A DNA stretch of 64,000 nucleotides from Ottelia alismoides. Taxonomy: Eukaryota > Streptophyta > Magnoliopsida > Alismatales > Hydrocharitaceae. Of this stretch, positions 34,065 to 47,215 are shown in pieces. The stretch covers positions 992,001 to 1,056,000 of the forward strand of contig JAZKJV010009784.1 of the NCBI GenBank assembly GCA_037367405.1, read 5' to 3'. Made by a program: the position numbers and the translations under genes. Positions within the stretch are counted from its first letter, which is position 1. Each line of letters begins with the position of its first letter. The notes beneath the pieces were generated by a model. The model saw only the letters and a list, made by a program, of their open reading frames with translations, was not told the origin of the DNA and made no database searches.

Positions 34065-34668
34065 AGACCGCATTGAAATGACCTTCGGAACCTTACAACT
34101 ATGCCAATCTCCATACTCTATTTTTGCCTTGGTCTGAATTATATTTCCCAGATCGATTTAAATGTATCTCCAATCTTTAATCCTTAAGTACCAGGGCTGA
34201 CTTGGGAGATTCGTTGGTTGTTGTTAGTTTTAACTAGATATAGTAAATTGCACGATGAATCCAGGTTCTTGGATATAAATCACATGGAAACCTTACAATG
34301 AAGCTTTATATTCAAGCTCTTAGTAAATAGTAGAGTTTATTATTTCAATACAGTTGAGTTAAATAGTAGTATTATTAATATGTCTAGCCGATTGTATTAC
34401 CATAAAATCTCATCCTTTTTTATAGATCGCCCTACTAGAATGACGAGCTGAGAGTCATATAAAGGTTGAGAGTAGAAACATCCCTAATACTATCGCTGGT
34501 TATATTAAACCATAGAAAAATACTGCAATGTGATCCGAATAACAAATTCCGATGCAACACCGAGTTACTTTAAATTTCGAAACAAATTGAAAATTCTATT
34601 CAAAATATGGGAACTTCTATATAGTTTTGTTCACATGATTCCGTTCTGTCCACAGTTTTATTCACGTG
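34063..34668 (+). pseudogene. Duplicated piece of MED26-like exon 2 and intron
   Basis: Sequence follows 30057-30650 closely: the exon end (ATTGAAATGACCTTCG...) and then about 550 bp of intron. The splice donor is destroyed: AGGTGTGC at 30095-30102 reads AACTATGC here. It is a dead partial copy, joined to the LINE on its left and to a copia LTR on its right. Confidence 0.85.
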
Positions 34669-34910
34669 TGTTGAAAATTAATGATCAAGAAGCAAGACAA
34701 TGATACCATGATTTACACGGAAAAGCCTACAGAGAGGGAAAAACTACGGAGATGCACACAAACTCTTATCTTCTCGCGCCCGAGATTAGGGCACTCTCTT
34801 CAATAAAACTATTCAATAAGATGGGGGATAAGTACATTTATAAGATGGTGGGTAAACGATCTCTCATCCAAAATTCCGTTTCGACATCTAAGAATCCGCA
34901 CAACTCAACA
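34669..34910 (-). mobile_element. Ty1/copia LTR with adjacent PPT, minus orientation
   Basis: On the minus strand the LTR begins TGTTGAGTTGTGCGG at 34910 and ends CAACA at 34669. It is preceded by a polypurine tract CAACTTGAGAGGGAA (34911-34925 reversed) and about 40 bp of internal sequence typical of copia ends. The rest of the element is missing where it joins the truncated R3 LTR near 34970. Confidence 0.7.
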
Positions 34911-34979
34911 TTCCCTCTCAAGTTGAACATACATATCAACCATGCCCAACTTACTTAACAACCCATTCACTTTACCACC

Positions 34980-37779
34980 TTCACCACCTTCTTAGCCCTA
35001 CCAACTCCCTCGCCAACTCATTCACTTCGTCATTCATGCCTCGAGTCGCTCGTGTTTTGAATTCAAAAACCTGTCTAATCTCCACTGATATATATAGTCG
35101 CAAATCTTCCCCCGCCGTGGCTGTTTCGTTTTCTACCAATTTTTTGGTCCCCGATCGGTCTTGGAGAAATGAAGTTGTGACAGAGCTTCGCCCCATTCAA
35201 TATGGAGTATGAGAGAACAGTGGAGACTGTGATCCAGTACGTGGTCGGAGACATCGGCCACCTCATTTCGCCTATCCGCCCGTCGCAACATATCGAGGCT
35301 AATTATTTTCTCCATCCACCGTAGGGTAATCTAGTGTAGTGTAGTCTTAATTTCTTTCTTCATTTCATCAGTTTCCACTTTGATTTATGTAAATCGGATT
35401 ATTATCTTCACCCTCCGATCTGCTCGATTGGAGGAGCTCAAATCACCTTCATTTACATCCGACTTCACCCTCAGATTCACATGATTGTTCTACTTCTTCT
35501 AACGCATTCTGATCACCTCCAGATCATTTGGATCTGGAGTTTGGTTCCCATCTCATTCACCCTCGCCTCAGACCCTCATTCACCCACATTTTCCTTGTTT
35601 TACGGCTAATAAAACGAGTGGAGCGATCCTTCGAACAACCGCATCTCATTATAGGTTTTTTGGAGTGTACCTGGGAGTGAGTAGCTCTATTGGGAGGTCC
35701 ATCTGGAGCTTCATACTTTCAGACCTCCAGATCGTGTTCAAATAACTACCCACCACCATTTATCCAAAAAGAAGATAGAGGAGCACTACACGAAGCCGTA
35801 GCACTACTCCGAAGCAGATTCTGGTGAGGAATGAGCATGATTTTCTCATTCGAATCTCGCAACAGGTCACCTTCAAATGTATTCTTCCAACTACACCCAG
35901 AGCTGCACGATCATGAACTTCCGCTCCAGATCCAATTGCAGCCCTCCAAAAATCCCTAAAAACCAGTCGTGGATCAAACCCTTCAGAATGGATCCGAGTC
36001 GTCCATGCACGCTGCTTTTTAGTCGTTCAATTAGAGATCAAACTCATATCCACCGTGCGATGCACCATGTGGAACCGTATAACATTTACACTACAACCCC
36101 TGAATATTTCCAATTTTGCAAATAAGTTCCTCAAAGGACATGTCTTCTTGTAGGCCCTGTTTCGTTGGAGAATAGGCAATGGAATAAGGGGTCAATTCTC
36201 CTCTCGACACGATTCCTAGTGGTACGACTATTCCCCATTATTTCATCTTATTTCACTCTTATTCCTATCTTTATCCCACCTTACCTACCTTTATTTCACC
36301 TTATTCATATCCTCCAGCCGAACAAAGAATAGACCCTTATTCTCCTTATTCCCCATCTTTATTCCTGCTTATTCCCGAACCGAACACACCCGTAGTAATT
36401 AGAACAATTGCATTAGTTCTCCTACGATTTATTTAATTTGCATATTGGTCCTTCTTAAACTGCAAAACGTGCATATCACTGTTTTCTCGGGTATTTTGCA
36501 ATAAAAGCATGCATGTTTATTTGTTATTGATTGTCCCCTAGAAATATAGTTTTTGCATTTTGGTCCAATCTAGCACACCTCACGTGTACTAATATGCGGA
36601 TTTTTAAGTAAATTGCTCCTTTGGCCCTGACATTTCTTGAGTTATTATCAATCAACCTATTAAATAAAAATAATTACATCCATGCCCATGTATACTGAAT
36701 ATTTATTTTGTTTATCAATTACGTGGATTAATTAGTTAACCTTCGTTTAAAAAACGTATAAAATTATCTTAACCTCCTACTAATCTCTTTTATTCATGTT
36801 ACTTTTTATTTTGCCTTTTTAATCATTTTTATTATTTTTAATACATCAAAAATCACAAAATATCTAATCTTTTCATTTAAAAATCAATAAAAAAAATAAA
36901 ACTTTCTCTAAAATTCCAAAAAATCATATTTATTTTTTTTGCTTTATTTTATTTTCTTACAAATTTTCATTTGCAAGTTATTCATAAAAACCAAAAAAAT
37001 AAAAACAATAAAAACACTTAAAAATTCATATTAAATCATTGAAAAACCCAAATAATTTGCAAAAATACTTTCTGGAAAACTAAAAATTGTGTCTTTCTGT
37101 TTGTATTTATTTCTTTAATTTCTAATTTGATTTTTTATTTTCAAAATACAAAAACATTCACATTATTTTTTTGTTTGAATTATTATCTATTTTTCATTTA
37201 TATGGAAGGTTTTTAAAATTTTAAAAATTCTATAAAAATAATAAAAATATAAAAAAAATCCAAAACACAAAATTATTTTTCTTGAATTTTCTGTATATTT
37301 TTGCTAAACCTAAAAATCCAAAAGGTTACATTTTACGTACTCCTTTCTTTATTTTATTTATTTGTTTTTATTTTATTTTATTTTCATAAACTAAGAAAAC
37401 ATTTGCAAAACTTTAAAAATCGCTAAAAAATTAAAAATTGAAAATTAAAAATAAAAAAAATAAAATTCCATGAAAATTTATAAAAGATAAAATATTACAA
37501 AATGAAGAGTGGTGTGCATTAAATTTCCATGTTCTTTTCTTTGATTTTTCACTGAATTGAATAACCCTCGGGATGTGCGTAGCCTCCCAGAGTTCGATCT
37601 TGTATGTTACACTTATAAATTAAATAAAAAAATCTCTAGCTAACAATATTTTATTTTATTTTAGTTTGAGAAATCAATTAAATTTTTGTTTAGACATTTA
37701 TTGGGTTACGTCGAGATTTTTCCATATTCCACTTTTTTATTTTTTAATATTTAAAACACAAAGAAAGTTGTTCTCAACA
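34980..37779 (+). repeat. R3 5' LTR, first ~1.35 kb missing
   Basis: The sequence aligns with 62500-64000 of the 3' LTR (shared CATGCCTCGAGTC, CTTCCCCC, ACATCCGACTTCAC and many more blocks) and continues to the end before the PBS. The part equivalent to 61154-62500 is absent and replaced by the copia LTR fragment. A MITE (36153-36391) is inserted. The short minus-strand ORFs at 34981-35315 are not conserved in the 3' LTR. Confidence 0.8.
36153..36391. mobile_element. PIF-like MITE, 239 bp, within R3 5' LTR
   Basis: The ends GGCCCTGTTTCGTTGG and (reversed) GGGTGTGTTCGGTTCGG are imperfect inverted repeats. GTA flanks both sides (36150-36152 and 36392-36394). The 3' LTR of R3 lacks the insertion at the same place (about 63648-63666), giving a natural empty-site control. 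No coding capacity. Confidence 0.85.
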
Positions 37780-37781
37780 AA

Positions 37782-37799
37782 TGGCGCCATTGTCAGGGA
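37782..37799 (+). other. R3 primer binding site (tRNA-Asp type)
   Basis: TGGCGCCATTGTCAGGGA follows the LTR end and differs at three of 18 positions from the tRNA-Asp complement. Confidence 0.8.
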
Positions 37800-39720
37800 T
37801 GCACGGTGAGGGTAGCTAGGTTTTCCTTCTTCTAGCCTGCTATTCTTGCTTGTAGATATCTGATTGCTTTCTTTTTATTTTTGTCTTCTTATGTTTGTCA
37901 CTTAACTATTGTTCATATTTCTCATACTTGATATTATTGTGTGTCTTCTGTGGATTACAACTTGTTGAGGAGTGAGCACTCACTTCGAATTCTATGTGCC
38001 GTGAGGTAGGTTATACATTGCTTACATGTTCCGATGTGTCGGACACCGAAAGCTCCCCAAGATCGAACTTAGGTATTCATTTGAGATCCATTTCACTACT
38101 CTTCTCAGTTTCCCTCTTATCTACCTCTATGTGTGTCTTATTTGTTTGTATATACTATTTGCTTTATTTTCTTCTTATATTTTTGCTCATATTATTATAG
38201 CTTTATTTTTTTACATATTCACATTTTTCCTCTTTCTTGCAAGGACCCAACAAGAGAGGGTGGCATTCCTAGGAGCATCGATGCACCTGAGCGAAACGGA
38301 GGCAGCTTATTTCTTCACCGAGCGACATTTGCCTCATTTTTTATTTACCATTTTATTTCACATTTTTTTGTTAAAACATTTGTAATAATTTCTTTTGACA
38401 TTTTCCTCTTTCTACGTTTACTAAAAGACCATTATATACCTTGTGTGGGGGGGGACTGTTTCACCAAGTTTTGGTGCACTTCGGAGACCTCACCAGTTTT
38501 TGTTTTCATCGATTTATTTTTATTTGTTTTCTCATAATTTTATGTGCTTGAGCCTGTAGAAGTAGGACTTATTATTTTGCTTGAGCCAGGTAAATGATTA
38601 GGTCTAAAGCCCTTAAAAGTATATTTTTTCCTATAGACTAGATCATTGGATTGGACTTTGGCAAATTAATTGGTTCTTTCCCTCTAACAGAAGCTACTAT
38701 TAGGATGGTTGTCGTGCATCATTTAGCTTAGTTTTATTTCTGTATTTATTTTATGTGCGGATCACTTTGCATGTAAAGTGCTGGCAAAAGGTACACATCT
38801 CTTCCTTTGCATGCATAATTGATTTTACAATGCATCGACTTTTTTGATTTCCTTCCCCATTTTGACTCACATAAATCAAAGGAGAATTAGAAAATTCGTT
38901 ATATCGTTTACTTGAAAAAACATAAAAAAATGATAAACTGTATAAAACTGGGACTGCTAAAAAACTCAAGCCTAAAATAAATGTAAGGACAAATCATCAT
39001 TGTTTTGAGGAGAGTAACCTCCTCATTGTTTGCAAGTACTTACCTCCAAATAGAGTGGGTGAGGACACAACCATAAGGATAGATCCCAAATCCCTGTACT
39101 TGTGCCCTATTATCTTGTACACATCTTTAAGGTGTATGGTTGAGATGCAATTACTTGCCTTGGACATTAGAAAATTATTTTGGCGTGCTCATTCTCCTTT
39201 CTCCCTTTAAGCTTGATATTGAACCCAACAACTCAAGCAGATAGTTCCATTGATTGGGGAGGATTGAGAACATACATTGGGCGATAGCAGCGATTCACCA
39301 TGTGTTCTTGGTAGTAAGTAACTTATTGTATATTCACTAAACTAAAATTGAAAAGATAAAAGACTGAAGTTTTACAGTCTCCACTTGTGTCCAATTGGTG
39401 AATCAGGGGTTTCCATTGTCTTTGTTTGTTAGTGTAAAGATCCTTCCGCGCCCTTCGCGCCTTTTCTTCCTTTTTCTTCTTATATTGACCTTTGTGTCCT
39501 CGCATCTTTCCTATTGACATCGAAGATGTCTATTGGAGTACTTCATGTTCGGACTTTATGAGATCATTTCACACTCCGGTTCAGTCATCTTCTATTCGAG
39601 AAGACTCACATCCCAAATATTCCTCTTCTTCCACATCACCCATCTACTCATCCAATCTATGACTCTAACCTCGAACTTCATTTGAGACTCCACCATTTTT
39701 ATGGAATAATCTAGTGCCCT
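37800..39720 (+). other. R3 untranslated leader
   Basis: About 1.9 kb without a conserved ORF. The 38026-38537 ORFs are hydrophobic runs caused by T-rich sequence. The block ACCAAGTTTTGGTGCACTTC (38463-38482) matches the leader motif of R1, R2 and R4. Confidence 0.55.
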
Positions 39721-39739
39721 ACACCTTTTCATAGTCAGA

Positions 39740-41900
39740 ATTGGAGCACTTGATGCCACCAAAGGGCAATGGTTCCATGGTTGAGCATAGCAAGTTCAAC
39801 AATACAATGTTAGCATCCATTCAAGCAATTCAGACATAGTTAAATGAACAAGCTGACATCCAATCCATATTGAGAGACATGCTCTTCGAGCTGAGGAATG
39901 ATAGACTAGATAGGAAAGAGAAAGATGAACAGATAGAGAGAAGTGGGAATAGGGAAGGAGGTGATCCTATTGAGCTAGTGGATGAGCTTACCCTAAAGGA
40001 TGCCTATTATCCAGGGGCCGAATATACTAATACATGAATTAGGATCCCTGCAATTCATGGGTATTTGAGCTAAAGCCCATAGTTTTACCACTCCTCCCAA
40101 TATTCCATGCACATATCAATGAAAAACCATATGTACACCTCCAATAGCTTGACCGCATATGTGGCACTATACACTACCCGAATTCCCACTAGAGGTAGTG
40201 AAGATGACAACTTTCCCATTCAATATCATGGATAAAGCATTATATTGGATTAACCATTTGTGAAAGATTGTCACAACTTGGGAAGAGTTGAGGTTCGTTT
40301 TTCTATACAAGTATTATCCACTTGTACATTTCAACAAAATGTGGTTCATGATTGCTAACTTTTTCCAAATGTCCCATGAGCCTATTCACGAGCTATGTGA
40401 ATAATTTAAGGATTTAGCGGATAAGTGCTCCCATCACAATATTCCAAAGACGAGCCTTGTGCAGAACTTCTTTGGGGGTTTGAGCACTGAGAATCAGAAT
40501 TTAGTAGATGCCCCATGTGGGGTATCCCACTTTAACAAGGACAAGGATGTCATTTATCATATTTTTGAGGAGATGGCTGAGAGCTCTGCAACTCCTTCTT
40601 CACATGCTTTTCAGAAGAACCCTATTACCTCTCCTTCAGTACCACTCAAGGCTATAAACGTGATGGCATTACATGATGCAGATAGGGTGGACAGTGCAAC
40701 TCTAACCATTATCGGAAATCACATATCTAAAGTGGACATAATTGAGAAATAATCTAAGGAGCTTGAAAAGTTACAAGTGATCAAACAGAGGATGAAGAAT
40801 CTAGATAAGCTGGATGATATTACAAAGCATTTGGAGCTTCTTGTCTGTACAATCAATGCATGTCAAAGTGCAAATTCCGCATATGATTCATCTACTCGTG
40901 AGTAGACTTCTTCCACTTCTGCACAACAAAGTACCAGTGGACCATCTACAATTCCACACATTTACTACGTGCAGATCCCTAACCAGGTCCACTAGTAGTT
41001 ACATCAGATTGTACCACATCAATAGGAGTAGCCTTACACTCCCGAGCATTAGTCTCCACATTCACCTCTCATTCAGGAGGTGAACGGTATTTGGTTTAAC
41101 CAAGAGTGCAATCAGCCTCGTCAGTCAGGGCAAGGTCAATTGGGTTCATAGCAGATTCAAAGGTTGGTCCACTATTTTCACGGTGGGAAACCATAACCCC
41201 AGCACCAACAGTTGCAACCTCACTTCTCATCTCTGCCACACTTACAGAACTGGAGACATGGACAACATTATATCCAACATGCATATCCCCGTCAGCCATA
41301 CTATTAGCAGTAGTCTGTGTCTTATGGACAGTTTTTGCATCCTCCTCTTCCTCATTATCACCAGTCATTTTTTGTATATCAATAGACTCCACACTATCAA
41401 TCTCAAAGATATCCAGTCATTGAGCATCTAGAGGCACCTTCGGTTAATCCAACACTTCATTAGCTTACACTATTGATGAAAAATATGAATGACCTGTATC
41501 AGAGGCTTGATGACCTGAACACCACCAAGACATTGATCCCAGCCTAGCTCGAGCCAATCCCAACAATTTTAGATGCAATGAGTAGGTAGCCCATGATCCG
41601 TCCACACTTGAGACAAGTATGGCCCTTGATTTTACATGTTTATTTAAGGCTATTCATCTCAAAAGCGGTAGGAGAGTGCATTCTCACACACATCAGTTGG
41701 GATTGGAGAGAGATGTTGAGAGCGCTTCATCGACTTCATCATCTTCTTCACCAGCTGAGCGTGATCTTGTGTACCAGAGCCAGATTGTGGAGTTTCACCA
41801 CCCTCTTCTTCACCATCACCACCACCTTATTCACCAGACTTATTCAGAAAAATCCAAAAAGAAAATAAAGAAAGATGCAGTGTCGAGTCATCCATGAAGC
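39740..41900 (+). pseudogene. gag: R3 gag pseudogene
   Basis: Broken frames read like the Athila gag: a segment with HINEKPYVHLQ, then TTFPFNIMDKALYWI near 40210, FLYKYYP near 40300, and LVQNFFGGLS at 40453-40482. The longest clean stretch is 40459-40752 (97 codons), ending in a stop. A Gln/Ser/Pro-rich region (40900-41500) follows with many stops. No CCHC knuckle was seen. The gag protein would form the particle; this copy cannot be translated. Confidence 0.75.
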
Positions 41901-42097
41901 AAAACACACTAATCATGGAATCTTCTTCTCACCAACAGACCAAGTAGCCCATCCTATTTTTTCTTTTGTTCCTAATATTCCAATAGTGCATAACACATTG
42001 TAAATCTAGTTGTCCACATGTATATGATGACTCAATTTTCAATAAGAGAAATGAGCAGCATGATGTTTATTCTGATTTTCTGCCGTTTCCTCCAACC

Positions 42098-42817
42098 TTG
42101 AATAAAAACATAAAAATATTAAAAAAAATAAAAACAACACTTTCTAATCTTAGAGTGGTACAAATCCTTCAGAATATCTTTTTAGAGATGCCACTCCTTA
42201 AGGTCACGGAGTATATGCCTACAGTAAACAAAGAAATGAAAGAAGCATGTACTCAAAATCATCAACCAAAGCATAAAAGAAGAAAGAAAATAGAGAAGCG
42301 CATCTTGACCATGAACACAGTTCATGCCATTAGCAACCTCCCACCCAAAAAAGATAAGGGAGCATGTAGCATCCATTGCCACATCTTTAATCAAGAGTTT
42401 GACCATACTCTTCTCGATAGCAGATCCTCAATTAATCTCACGCCATCCTTGCTATTCATTGATTTTGGGTTGAGTCCTCTTAGATCCACCAGAATGATGC
42501 TTCAGTTTACTGATAGATCCATCAAGGGGTCGAGAGGCATATTAGAGGACATTTTTGTAAGGGTGCAAGGAATGAGATTCCTAGTTGATTTTGTTGTTAT
42601 GGGTATGCATACATCTGCATTGTTACTCTATACCCCAATCATACTTGGTCAGACATTCCTTCGAATGGAAGTGGTAGTTGATTATGATACTGGAGAGATC
42701 ATCTTCCACTCCCGTAGTGGTAAGGTGAAAATTGAGACAATCCCCGATCCTAGGCCATCACTGCCACCGGCAACATCAAATGAGAGAGAGACATTTAGAC
42801 CAGATTCTAAAGACTAA
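42098..42817 (+). pseudogene. R3 retropepsin-like protease domain
   Basis: The 239-codon open frame has a TTG as its first codon. The expected catalytic block reads LLDSRSSINLTP: the Asp is kept but the usual Thr-Gly after it is Ser-Arg. The flap and second strand (LGQTFLRMEVVVDYDTGEI near 42645-42700) fit aspartic proteases of Ty3/gypsy pol. The upstream basic stretch is the linker from gag. With the D-S-R replacement the enzyme would be inactive. Within R3 it is the longest undisturbed frame, probably by chance. Confidence 0.78.
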
Positions 42818-43183
42818 GATTTTCTTGCTGAGTTTCAAGATACGGATCTATTTAATGATTTCATAGACACCCAGGAGTTTCTTTCTAAAAATGATCTTCT
42901 GGAAAGCACCATCACTTTGAGTTCCCTTATTGATCATTTTGACTTGTCAGTTGATGGACAATTTGAGCTGTATTTCGAGGATCATTTTGAGTTTTTGGAG
43001 GTACATTTTGAGATTCGTTAGACACATTCCTTTCTTGAGATTACTGATGAAATACCTCCTACTCAGATTTCTGAGATTATTGATGAAAATTCTTAATGTC
43101 CTGTTGAGCCATTCATTTCTGATCAGAGATCGTTCATTCCCGACCTTTCTAAGATTTTACTTGCTGAGCCTATAGTAGCCACG

Positions 43184-43707
43184 GTGGACATTACACACAG
43201 TGCACCTTCTACGAGTGATGTTGCAAAGGTTATCACAGAGCCGATTCAGACCCAACCTGATCTTAAGATTTTACCATCAACATTGAAGTATGCATTCCTT
43301 GTGGTCCCCAACCCAAATGATTCTGGTCATCCTCATTTTGTAATCGACCGACAAACACGAATCTTATGTGCTAGAGGTTCTTGAGAGAAACCGCAAGGTC
43401 ATTGGATGGAATATATTGGATCTCCATGGGATTAATCCATCTTTGTGCTCGCATCATAATTACTTGGAGGATGACAACAAACCCACATGAGGGTCAGTGT
43501 TGTCTCAATCCAAACCTTTGGGATGTTGTCATGAAAGGGATCAAGAAATGGTGTGATGCTAGCATTATTTATCCCATCTCAAATTCAAATATGGTCAGTC
43601 CTCTACATGTGGTCTAGAAGAATTTTGGAATTACTATCATAAAGAATCATTGTGGTGAGGAGATTCCGACCCGTGTACCTAATTCATGGCACATCTGTAT
43701 AGATTAC
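43184..43707 (+). pseudogene. R3 reverse transcriptase, N-terminal part
   Basis: Frames show LKILPSTLKYAFLV (43262-43303), then an IGWNILDLHGINPSLCSHH block after a shift, IIYPISNSNMVSPLHVV (43564-43614) and NSWHICIDY (43681-43707). These are the start of an Athila-type RT. R2 inserted within the codon stretch for I-D-Y-R, and the domain resumes at 56098. Confidence 0.82.
43703..43707 (+). repeat. R2 target-site duplication, left
   Basis: ATTAC, repeated at 56093-56097. Confidence 0.95.
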
Positions 43708-46700
43708 TGATGGCCTGAGAATCAGACTCTCAATCCGGGTGACGTAAAAAAAATCACTCTCAGGTCGTTGCGACCCAGATCGAGAGGACTCGGACAATCA
43801 AGTAAAATAAGAACAACCAAATAAGAAGATCGAACAATAAAATCAATAGTGGTCCTCGCTAATTTTATTAATCTGGTTTAGCGACCAGGGTCGGACTCAA
43901 GGAGCACGGGATGACCGAGACGGCCTACGAAGTAGTCAAAATCGAAAATAAAGAATAAAATATTTTTTGGTGGATTTTAATTGTTTTTAATTGTTTTATT
44001 TTTAATTATATAAGAAAATGTGAGAAAATGTATAAACAAGCCAAGTCAACAATTTATTTAAGCACTCAAAAATACACAGAAAATTCAAATAAAATTGTTT
44101 TTATGTTTTTTTATGTTTTTAAGTGTTATGGTGAAGTTTTAAGAATTTTTCAATTTTTTTGATTTTATAAAAATCGAGAAAGGTGAAAAACAGTGCTCAA
44201 TGTGCAGCCAGACTTGAAATACCAATTAAAAATATGTAATGGGTTTATAAATGTTTGAAGACAATTTTTATGAAAAATATGTACAAAAACTAAGCTACAG
44301 AGAAAGAGTTTGCATTTTTTGAATTTTATAGAATTTTTTATTATTTTTACAAATATTTTTTGGGGTTTTCAAATTTTGTGGGTTTTATAAATCCAAAAAG
44401 CACCAAAAATTGATAGAAGCTAGAAAACCACTAAACTAACAATCCCTGATTTTCTTAGAATTTTTAGAAAAGTTTTTATATTTTTCTTTGAATTTCTTTT
44501 TCAAACAGTAACAAAAATACGTGTTTTTGATTTTTTAAAAATAGAAAAAAGCTTCGAAAATGTCCCAAAAATTTATAGAAATTTTTACACAGTTGCAGGA
44601 GCCACGTGCCCAAATTTAACCTAATTTAAAATTCAATTGATATTTTATTCAATGAAAACAAGGCACACAACAAACAAGGACCTAAATGCAAGAAAACATA
44701 CTTCCAGGTGCCAAACAGTAACAAATAAAGAAAGCCCAAGGGCCCTAATGTAAAAATCCCACAATGACATGCACACAACACGTGGTTCAGACACGAAAGG
44801 GCATAAGTTCAATTCCTATTTAAAAAATGTGAAATCAATAACAATCAGGAAATACAGGACTAAACATGCAAATATTCCAAACCTCACATATCAATGCACG
44901 TGGCTCACATAAACAAGGACACTTTTGCAAATACTAAAAGCCTAAGGTCCTAGATGCAATTGTTTCGAAATAAAAACAACTACTTAAACTATGTACAGGA
45001 CTAAACGATAAATAAGAAAATAACAGGGGCCTAAGTGAAATTACCTCTCTTATTACGGATCGACGGTCGAGGACGTGCCACGTGGAGATCTGACGGTGGA
45101 GATGCGTGCACACCTCTTCACTGGATCAACGACCTGGATCAGATCCTCAGATGGATCGACGGCTAGGAACGCTCCGCAGATGAGTGACTATGATCAGATC
45201 TGGCAGAGGAGGCGCGATCGGACGACAACTGGAACTCCTCCAAGAACAAGCCACCGGCGATGTTTGCCGGCCTAATCCGCGCGGTGGAGGGCTCCGATGA
45301 GGTTGTTGAGGTGTGGAAGAGATCGGTCACGATGGTCCGCAGCTGGTAGGTGGGTCCGATGAGGCAGGGAAGCTCTGGAGAGCTCCGGCGACGAAGGCAG
45401 CGATGGAGACCCTGTTCTTCGACTATTGGACCCCCAGATGGGGTCCTTCTTTGACGCTACCTGCACAGGAAGAACACTGGGTCGAGGGAAAAGTGCCTCG
45501 TCCCGGTTATGAGCGAAGGGGGTGGTCTGGTGAGGCGGAACGGAGGTCTCCGGCGAGGCGACGACGATGGAGACCCGAGCCTTGGTTCCGAGGTGAACCA
45601 AGCTGATCGGAGGTGCGGAGAAGGTGTATCAGAGTCTCGTGAAGGCGAATCGATAGTCGGTCAATCAAATGGGTGGACGGGTCAGAGTGAATTAGCCGGC
45701 GACGACCAGCGGCGAAAAAGGGCGAAATCGGAAATTAACCTAATCTAAGGCATCTCGAAGGTACCTGATGGCTGCAATCGACTGGGCTGGCGCTAAGAAA
45801 GCTCCTGGGGTCATCGTCTCAATGGCTCGTTGGGGCCAGAGGCTCGGCTCGCTCGGTGGCGGAGCACAGCGGCGCAAGTCGCCGGATCAGTGGCTGGGGC
45901 CGCCTACTCTTCGCTGCGACACTCTCCTCGGATAGCTGTCACTCTATGGAGGGGAATGGAGGTACTGGGATGGAAGGCGGAGGCCAAAGATACCCTGAAA
46001 TGTCGTCCGGATCTAGGACTTTATACAAGTGAGGGTCTGGCAAGAAGGAGTCGGGCATAGCGCTATGGTGCACGGATCCCTAGAATCATCCACGGGCGAG
46101 GGTCTCGGATGAAGCATCTGTAAATGGAGCTCGGGGTTTTGGAAAAAGGGAGGCGAATCAAAGTGGTAAAAATGGGAGAAGTCGGGTCAAAAACCCGATC
46201 TGCCGGGAAGGAGGTACGCGGGGGAGAGTTGATCGGGGGTCAACATCCCCCGTGGACCAATCAGAAATCTCCATTTATTAAATATTTGAAAATTTATTTA
46301 AAATTAGTAAATTATTTTATTTCGAAAAAGTTTAAACATGAAAAATGTTTACTATTTTTCAAATTATTTTTTAGTGATTTTTATTTATTTTTTTGAAAAA
46401 TAAATAACGTATTTACATTATATTATTATTATATATAGGTATATACACATATGTAATTTTGATTTTTATTTTTAATTGTTTATTTTTATACAATTATTAC
46501 AATTTTATATTTTATTTACTTACAACATAAAATTTGAAATAAAAATGTATTTTTATTTTATTTTTATGATTTATTTACATGAGTTAAATAAATAAGGTTA
46601 TATACATATGTACATGCTATATATATAAGGTGGAAAATGATTGTTATTCTTTTTCTTTTTATTTTTATTTTTCTGATTTTTATTTTATTTTTATAAATAT

Positions 46701-47058
46701 TTACAAAATATGAGAAACACTTTTTATTTTTATTTTGAAGAAAATAAATTTATTTATATACATAGGGTTATGTACAAGTATGATTGACCTTATCTCTCTC
46801 TACTTGGATTCTTTTTGCGGTCAGGCCTAGGCTGGGCCGTCCCTTGGGATTAGGTCACTCAATATTTATTCTAAATATTTCCTTCTTTTTCTTGTGTTCC
46901 TTTATTCATTTATTTTCACACAAAAATATGCTAATTATGCACATTTACATGATGCATGTGTTTTGACAACTTATGATATTTACACATATTTACATGGTAT
47001 TTGGCTAAGGTTTCTAGCTAAAATAAAGGAATAAAGAGTGATGAATTAGGATTCATCA
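43708..47058 (-). repeat. R2 3' LTR (left copy)
   Basis: The 3351 bp copy ends at 47058; on minus it starts TGATGAATCCTAATTCATCA, a perfect hairpin. A GC-rich block lies at 45055-46260. ORFs there (45075-46060) are shared with the other LTR only as decayed frames and are not regarded as genes. Confidence 0.93.
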
Positions 47059-47075
47059 CCCCCCTATACTCTACT
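47059..47075 (-). other. R2 polypurine tract
   Basis: On minus, GTAGAGTATAGGGGGG lies directly before the LTR start, as expected of the plus-strand primer. It is almost the same as the 3' arms of the hairpins at 48650-49100. Confidence 0.8.
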
Positions 47076-47215
47076 TTTGCTAGTCCCTTAGCAAACACTT
47101 ATTTGAAAAAGAAGTGCACAAGGGAAAGAAAAAGAAAAAGAGAGGAAATCAAGGTTTATTATTAAACTTTCCTTCATTAAATTGAAATATGGAGCTTAGT
47201 CAGACCTTTGGATTA

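Noticed and set aside
38026..38537. Hydrophobic ORFs suggesting membrane proteins in the R3 leader
   Set aside because: The hydrophobicity follows from T-rich sequence; three overlapping frames give the same impression and none is conserved in R1 or R2.
41096..41431. ORFs on both strands inside R3 gag
   Set aside because: They are shadows of the Gln/Ser-rich gag linker, read in other frames after it lost its own.
45075..46060. Several ORFs of 66-109 codons in the R2 LTR, some repeated at 54357-55208
   Set aside because: The similarity is due to the LTR duplication itself; frames are broken between copies and no domain is seen.
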